Source: RUG11867 sp964553435
GTDB lineage: Bacteria; Bacillota_I; Bacilli_A; RF39; UBA660
Assembly: GCA_964553435.1 (NCBI GenBank)
Contig: CAZKKM010000060.1
Coordinates: 1-9,987, forward strand
Reading direction: 5' to 3'
Length of the DNA stretch: 9,987 nucleotides
Shown piece by piece: positions 6,254 to 9,987 of the stretch (position 1 is its first letter; each line of letters begins with the position of its first letter). The notes beneath the pieces are model-generated. The model was not told the origin of the DNA, did not search any database, and saw only the letters and a list, made by a program, of their open reading frames with translations. The position numbers and the translations under genes were made by a program.

Positions 6254-8050
6254 TCATAAACTACTATTGCTTTCCAATACTATTATTTCGCCATTCTCTG
6301 TCAATTTTATTAAATCGCCATCTTTTAAAACCGTCGTTGCGTTCTTACACCCTACGACACAAGGAATTTTCATTTCTCTTGCAATGATACTCGCATGGCA
6401 CGTCACTCCACCCTCATCGGTGACTATTCCTCCAGCGATCTTGATGATTTCGGTAAACTTCGGTACGGTCATAGGTGTTACTAAAATATCTCCTTTTTGA
6501 AACTTATCGAAATCTTTCTCTTTGAAGATGAGACACACGCGACCTTGTACACTTCCAGCATAGGCGACATCTCCTTTAACGTCGCCTTTAAAATCTTCCT
6601 TCACCACATGCATTCCCCGCTTTTCGAGCCAATTATCGCAATCATCGGTCTCGTACAATTTATCGAAATAGATATATCCCTCTTTTCTCTTTTTTAAAAT
6701 TTCGATATTCAAATTGCCCGCAAGGGCTTCCTTTAAAGTCATATAATCGACATAATCCTGGAATTCTTGCGTTACAAAAGTTTTTAAGTGCTTTAGGATA
6801 TGTTCTACACCATCGTGTACGAGTTTATCGTATTTGAAACGAAATTCGCTCAAAAACTCCTTTACTCTCAAAGTGACATCATCGAAATGTCCAACCAGTT
6901 GTCCGAGACTAGTAAAAGGCATGATCTCTATGAGTTTTTCGCTGAGTTCGTAAGTTTCATTCTTAGATATATCCGTATCGAGCAATTGCTCTATTCTAGC
7001 GATACATGGTTTTATCTCATTTTCATAAGCATTTTTAATTTTATCGAAGTCCAAATCCAAATAATAGAATATCTGTCGTGGATCCTCTTCCAAATCGAAC
7101 TCATCGTAATAAATTTTCGTATTTTCGAGTATACGATCGTATATAAATAACGGTCTAAAATAATAAAGTCCCCGTGTCAATTTTAAAATACCTTCGTATT
7201 CACCGCGAGCATTTATCTCGACCTCGACGAGCGATATCGGTCTTGTAATAGCAAGAGAATAATCGATGCGCATTTTAGCAAAAGCCGTTATTGGTCGTGT
7301 TTGCAAGATGAAGATTTCTCCGTTTTCTATAGCAAATTCGACATCGACTGGGCATCCAAATTTCTCCTCTATCTCGAGAACGATTTTTTCTAACTCGGAA
7401 ATATAATTATCATCGACGTCATTCGAACCTATCTTCAAATCTGTTCGAAGTGTTTGTCTTCTCACCAAATACTTTACGGGTGTAATTTTCCCTGAAACGA
7501 GATTCTCCCCAAGACCCTTCGTCACTTCGATGACAGAATAATTGCCGGTTCTGCTCAATGGATCACAAGAGAAACAAACTCCAGCATAATCGGCCTGTAT
7601 CATTTTTTGTATGATTACGTTCATACCATAAATATCTGCGAGCTTTTCGTATTCACCGACATTTTTACTATAAAAAGATAACCAGCATGCCTTCACATAC
7701 TTTTCGATTTCACTCGGCAAAACATTTAAAAAACTATCGTACTGACCTGCAAAAGACTTCTTTTGCCCATCCTCATTTTGGGCCGAAGAGCGTACCGAGA
7801 CATGTTGACAATTCAAAACATCTAAACCTCGTCTTATTTTATCGATAGTCTCTTCGTCTATTGAAGCCAAAGCAAATTTTTTCTCTAATTCCTCTCTTTT
7901 TCCATCTTTTAATGATTTTTTTACTGCATCTTCCAAATCGTTTGCTTTCAAAAACTTTCTATAGTCTTCTGAAGTCACGATGAAAAACTCCGGCACATTG
8001 AATCCCGAATTTTTTAACTTTATCAAAGAATCGGCTTTACCTCCGTACAT
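6254..8050 (-). CDS. PEP-utilising/dikinase-like phosphotransferase (ATP-grasp plus phosphohistidine domain)
   Basis: The 598-residue protein begins directly at the family's opening motif (MYGGKADSLIKLKNSGFNVP). The N-terminal ATP-grasp domain of the pyruvate phosphate dikinase type spans about 1-256: VSVRSSAQNEDG at 84-95, SFAGQYDSFLNV at 99-110, VIIQKMIQADYAGVCFSCDP at 145-164, and IFILQTRPIT at 246-255. A middle region of about 260-490 is mostly helical in character. The C-terminal swivel domain (about 497-598) has GGVTCHASIIARE, with the phospho-accepting histidine at 552. The C-terminal PEP/pyruvate barrel of PEP synthase and dikinase is absent, so this is not a glycolytic/gluconeogenic dikinase. 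The three-part order matches rifampin phosphotransferase-like enzymes, which are longer, but the substrate is unknown. The start is fixed by upstream stops and the family alignment; its ribosome binding site (GAAAG) is weak. First gene of an operon with the YHGS gene. Confidence 0.88.
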   Translation of the reverse strand: MYGGKADSLIKLKNSGFNVPEFFIVTSEDYRKFLKANDLEDAVKKSLKDGKREELEKKFALASIDEETIDKIRRGLDVLNCQHVSVRSSAQNEDGQKKSFAGQYDSFLNVLPSEIEKYVKACWLSFYSKNVGEYEKLADIYGMNVIIQKMIQADYAGVCFSCDPLSRTGNYSVIEVTKGLGENLVSGKITPVKYLVRRQTLRTDLKIGSNDVDDNYISELEKIVLEIEEKFGCPVDVEFAIENGEIFILQTRPITAFAKMRIDYSLAITRPISLVEVEINARGEYEGILKLTRGLYYFRPLFIYDRILENTKIYYDEFDLEEDPRQIFYYLDLDFDKIKNAYENEIKPCIARIEQLLDTDISKNETYELSEKLIEIMPFTSLGQLVGHFDDVTLRVKEFLSEFRFKYDKLVHDGVEHILKHLKTFVTQEFQDYVDYMTLKEALAGNLNIEILKKRKEGYIYFDKLYETDDCDNWLEKRGMHVVKEDFKGDVKGDVAYAGSVQGRVCLIFKEKDFDKFQKGDILVTPMTVPKFTEIIKIAGGIVTDEGGVTCHASIIAREMKIPCVVGCKNATTVLKDGDLIKLTENGEIIVLESNSSL

Positions 8051-8073
8051 TTGATCATCTACTTTCTTCGACT

Positions 8074-8082
8074 ATTATACCA
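8074..8082 (-). promoter_or_regulatory. Extended -10 promoter of the dikinase-like operon
   Basis: On the minus strand the sequence is TGGTATAAT, a perfect extended -10 (TGn plus TATAAT at 8074-8079). A 17-nt spacer would place the -35 (TTACTC, 8097-8102) inside the preceding terminator loop, where it matches poorly, so the TG extension probably carries recognition. Predicted start is near 8067, giving a leader of about 17 nt. Confidence 0.6.
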
Positions 8083-8109
8083 AAAAAAAACGGATGAGTA
8101 AATCCGCTC
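8082..8109 (-). terminator. Intrinsic terminator of the DUF362 gene
   Basis: Directly after the TGA stop, minus-strand CGGAT (8102-8106) pairs with ATCCG (8091-8095) around a 6-nt loop, extended by G-U and A-T pairs, then runs into about nine T (8082-8090). It abuts the next operon's -10 element, leaving no spare sequence between units. Confidence 0.65.
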
Positions 8110-8979
8110 TCATAACTCTATCAGTTCGTATTCTTTATTTCCCGCGCCAAGTCTAGCCGCTGTTTCGATTATTTCCGTTCCTTTTCTCGAAGAGATGCGC
8201 TCTAACAATTTGTCTTTTCCAACATCCTCACTTGCTGTGACAAAATCTAAACAAGCCTTATCTATAGCCACCGGATCGGTACTTGCCAAAATTCCGATAT
8301 TTTCCATGACTGGCGCAGAAGCATTGCCATCGCAGTCACAATCTATTGAGATATTGACCATAGCATTGACATAGGCGATTTTTCCGTCAAAATATCTGTG
8401 AACACTTGTCGCCGCATCGCCCATAGATTTTACAAATGCAAGTTGATCTGTAGCAAAATAATTGCCTTCAGCATTTCCAGCTCCATGTATGTAAGCCTTT
8501 CCGTACGAAGAAGCTACACCGATGGATAGTTGTTTGAGGGCTCCTCCGAAGCCGCCCATCGCATGTCCCTTGAAATGTGACAAAACGAGCATCGAATCGT
8601 AATTTGCCAAATTCTTACCCACATAGTTTTTCTTTATCTGTTCACCATCTGGAATATCCAACACCATATCTGGACCTTCGGCATCCATGATATCGACATC
8701 GAAATACTTGCTCCATTCGTGTTCTCTCATGAGTTCGATGTGTTTCTCCGTCGTGTTGCGAGCTCCATCGTAAGCTGTATTACATTCGACGACCGTACCA
8801 CCTACATGTTTGACTAGTTTTTCGACGAACTCCGGTCTCAAATAATTCTTGTTTCCTCTCTCTCCGGAATGTAACTTCACTGCTACTCTTCCTTCTAATT
8901 TTACTCCCAAGGCATCGTAAACCTCGACTAGACTTTCTGGCGACACCTCTTTGATGAAATATACCTTTGCTTTTTCCAT
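8110..8979 (-). CDS. DUF362 domain-containing protein without ferredoxin domain
   Basis: The 289-residue protein starts MEKAKVYFIKEVSP. The family signature is clear: KVAVKLHSGE-like block at about 31-40 (RVAVKLHSGERGN), VVECNTAYDGAR at about 63-74, SHFKGHAMGGFGGALKQLSIG at about 134-154 split by a glycine-rich turn, and CDCDGNASAPVMENIGILAS near 204-223 followed by DPVAIDKACLD. Many DUF362 proteins carry a C-terminal two-cluster ferredoxin with CxxCxxC motifs; none is present, so this is the stand-alone form. The biochemical function of the family is not established; some members are annotated as iron-sulfur or redox related. An ATG ten codons upstream (9009) is rejected because it overlaps the -10 element and lacks a ribosome binding site, whereas 8979 has AGGA at about 7 nt. 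Monocistronic, cytoplasmic, no obvious damage. Confidence 0.9.
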   Translation of the reverse strand: MEKAKVYFIKEVSPESLVEVYDALGVKLEGRVAVKLHSGERGNKNYLRPEFVEKLVKHVGGTVVECNTAYDGARNTTEKHIELMREHEWSKYFDVDIMDAEGPDMVLDIPDGEQIKKNYVGKNLANYDSMLVLSHFKGHAMGGFGGALKQLSIGVASSYGKAYIHGAGNAEGNYFATDQLAFVKSMGDAATSVHRYFDGKIAYVNAMVNISIDCDCDGNASAPVMENIGILASTDPVAIDKACLDFVTASEDVGKDKLLERISSRKGTEIIETAARLGAGNKEYELIEL

Positions 8980-9008
8980 GATCTTTTCCTTTCTAAATTC
9001 ACAAATCA

Positions 9009-9039
9009 ATTATACTATGTAAAGTCCACTTTAGGTCAA
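9009..9039 (-). promoter_or_regulatory. Promoter of the DUF362 gene
   Basis: On the minus strand TATAAT (9009-9014) is preceded by TTGACC (9034-9039) with a 19-nt spacer, longer than ideal. Predicted start is near 9002, some 23 nt above the ATG at 8979, which itself argues against a start at 9009. Confidence 0.5.
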
Positions 9040-9066
9040 GAAAATTTGTATATTTTTCTTAAATAT

Positions 9067-9090
9067 GTCAATCGACTCATTGACTTTTTT
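9067..9090. repeat. Short inverted repeat GTCAAT-N6-ATTGAC followed by T6
   Basis: Six-base perfect arms (9067-9072 and 9079-9084) with a CGACTC loop and six T on the plus strand, about 30 bp above the DUF362 -35. It could be a weak plus-strand terminator or a repressor site; no plus-strand gene needs a terminator here. Confidence 0.3.
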
Positions 9091-9110
9091 GCCACTTCCG
9101 GCATTTTAGT

Positions 9111-9236
9111 TCATTCAAACATTTTTATAACTTTATCTAAATCTTTAGATGTCTTTAAATCTGAATAATCAGATAATTCAAAATTTATATATATAATATT
9201 TTCATCTTTAACGTCTGACTTTCCTCCTGTACTCAT
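9111..9236 (-). pseudogene. Fragment of an AAA_14/DUF4143-type ATPase
   Basis: A 41-codon frame whose middle, DVKDENIIYINFELSDYSDL, reads like the segment after Walker A in AAA_14/DUF4143 ATPases, where a strand IIYINFE is followed by an acidic loop and a helix. The preceding P-loop (GxxGKT/S) and everything after the helix (Walker B, DUF4143) are missing; the frame ends at TGA. It lies between an intact gene and a decayed ORF6N gene. I read it as a leftover from deletion. Family identity is from pattern memory and could be wrong given the short length. Confidence 0.45.
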
Positions 9237-9249
9237 TATATATCATCCA

Positions 9250-9303
9250 TCCAAAAAAGATTATATTTGTCTTTTACAGAAGACAAATATAATCTTTTTT
9301 GGA
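9250..9303. repeat. Perfect 24-bp inverted repeat with 6-nt loop
   Basis: Arms 9250-9273 and 9280-9303 are perfect reverse complements (outer bases TCCAAAAAAGATT on the left), with loop TTACAG. The A-rich and T-rich outer arms would give a U-rich 3' side on either strand, so it can act as a bidirectional terminator. It might also be the tips of a short mobile element; no flanking target duplication is apparent to me. It lies downstream of the ORF6N pseudogene. Confidence 0.8.
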
Positions 9304-9420
9304 ATTTTGTAGTATAAAACCATTTTAATATAGATACTTATTGTTTCATATTTTTATAAAATAAATATTCTACTTTCTAGTATAAAAAAAATAAGGATTA
9401 CACTTCGAATGTGGTAACTT
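9304..9420. other. AT-rich spacer, nothing recognised
   Basis: The stretch between the inverted repeat and the end of the ORF6N remnant is very AT-rich, with no open frame of note, no clear promoter and no convincing hairpin. It is probably decayed DNA. Confidence 0.4.
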
Positions 9421-9987
9421 TTATATCTTCTTTAAAATACTGCGCAATATTTCATTATCTTCTATTAAGGTAATTGCAAAACATTTTTACCTAAATCTTT
9501 AAATGATAATCCACAATGATATATGTTTTTTCTATCGATGATTATAAAACGGTCATGAAAAATGTTATTTACCTTCAACATTATATTGTTTACTTAGTAA
9601 TTATGAAAACTTTATTGTTAATCTATGAAACAATATTTAATAGGTTTCATAAGTAAATAGGCATCATATATTTGGCCCTTAAAAAATATAGCATTAACTT
9701 ATTGTTTTTCTTGTAATTTATCGAATAATATTTCTAAATGATGTTCTTAATACGGCCGATAACATTGCGACTCCTTGTTCTGTGAAAGCATATGGCAAAC
9801 TTCTAGTCATATTATTTGCGGTCCCAACTTGAAACCGCAAATTGTTATACTCATCTTCCGTTAACTGAAACATGAATCTTTCTGGAAATCTGTTGATATG
9901 TCTTTTTACAGCTTGATTTATTGTTTTAGTTCCATTTGCACATTTATAAAGTTTTGCCAAATCAGAATCTAACATTACTTGCTTTCC
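9421..9987 (-). pseudogene. Decayed ORF6N-domain protein gene, 5' end beyond the window
   Basis: The frame enters from the right edge (GKQVMLDSDLAKLY; the ATG at 9975 is internal to the domain) and encodes a good ORF6N domain: INQAVKRHINRFPERFMFQL, then LPYAFTEQGVAMLSAVLRT. It breaks at about 9740. Further pieces of the same family follow in other frames: HLEILFDKLQEKQ then a TAA (9699-9701), VNAIFFKGQIYDAYLL, NLLNIVS then a TAG (9623-9625), INNKVFIITK, SKQYNV, FHDRFIIIDRKNIYHCGLSF, and after one more lost base (about 9478-9481) AITLIEDNEILRSILKKI ending at a stop at 9421. At least two stops, several frameshifts and internal deletions of tens of residues make it non-functional. ORF6N proteins are DNA-binding or antirepressor-like proteins common in phages and mobile islands. 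Confidence 0.8.

Noticed and set aside
8980..9009. Upstream ATG for the DUF362 gene at 9009
   Set aside because: It overlaps the TATAAT element and lacks a Shine-Dalgarno sequence; the ATG at 8979 has both correct spacing and the family's usual N-terminus.
390..9009. Mycoplasma-type code (TGA as Trp)
   Set aside because: TGA ends at least three full-length genes and none of the intact frames contains it internally; tryptophan is TGG.
9067..9090. Plus-strand intrinsic terminator
   Set aside because: The stem is only 6 bp and AT-rich, and no plus-strand gene precedes it; kept only as an inverted repeat.

Overview
The window is an AT-rich stretch in which every convincing gene lies on the minus strand, so transcription runs from high to low coordinates. 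TGA ends several genes (the DUF362 gene, the dikinase-like gene, the BspA-like gene) and does not interrupt any intact reading frame, so the standard bacterial code applies, not the Mycoplasma code. The gene content (single-subunit phosphoketolase, DUF285/BspA-type surface protein, ORF6N remnant, strong Shine-Dalgarno sites, consensus sigma-A promoters) suggests a low-GC Bacillota/Mollicutes-related bacterium, probably a fermentative host-associated anaerobe. The species cannot be named from this sequence.

Layout from the right end, in transcription order. (1) 9421-9987 is a decayed ORF6N-domain gene. It is followed by a 24-bp perfect inverted repeat (9250-9303) and a 41-codon shard of an AAA_14/DUF4143-type ATPase (9111-9236); together they look like a dead mobile or phage-derived island. 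(2) 8110-8979 is an intact DUF362 gene with its own promoter and terminator. (3) 8050-5656 is a two-gene operon: a dikinase-like protein with an ATP-grasp domain and a phosphohistidine swivel domain but no PEP/pyruvate barrel, then a small YHGS protein that resembles ADP-ribosyltransferases in its first strands. (4) 5621-2878 is a BspA-like leucine-rich-repeat surface protein gene. (5) 2812-390 is xfp, encoding phosphoketolase. (6) 331-128 has a near-consensus promoter firing into a structured, terminator-ended non-coding transcript of about 170 nt.

The most striking observation is at the 5' end of the BspA-like gene. The in-frame ATG at 5427 has no ribosome binding site. An ATG at 5542 has a good one and sits 44 nt below a TTGAGA-17-TATACT promoter. 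The two are joined by a run of ten G (minus strand) that puts them one base out of frame. With 9 or 12 G the upstream start reads straight into the surface protein and adds 38 residues; with 10 G, as here, translation stops at once. This is the architecture of an ON/OFF phase-variable surface antigen switched by homopolymer slippage, and the version read here is OFF.

Functionally, xfp supplies the energy-yielding phosphoketolase route (acetyl phosphate from sugar phosphates). The dikinase-like/YHGS operon probably modifies a small molecule or is a stress function of unknown substrate. The BspA-like protein would face the environment. Nothing in the sequence ties these units into a single pathway; they are separate transcription units in tandem.
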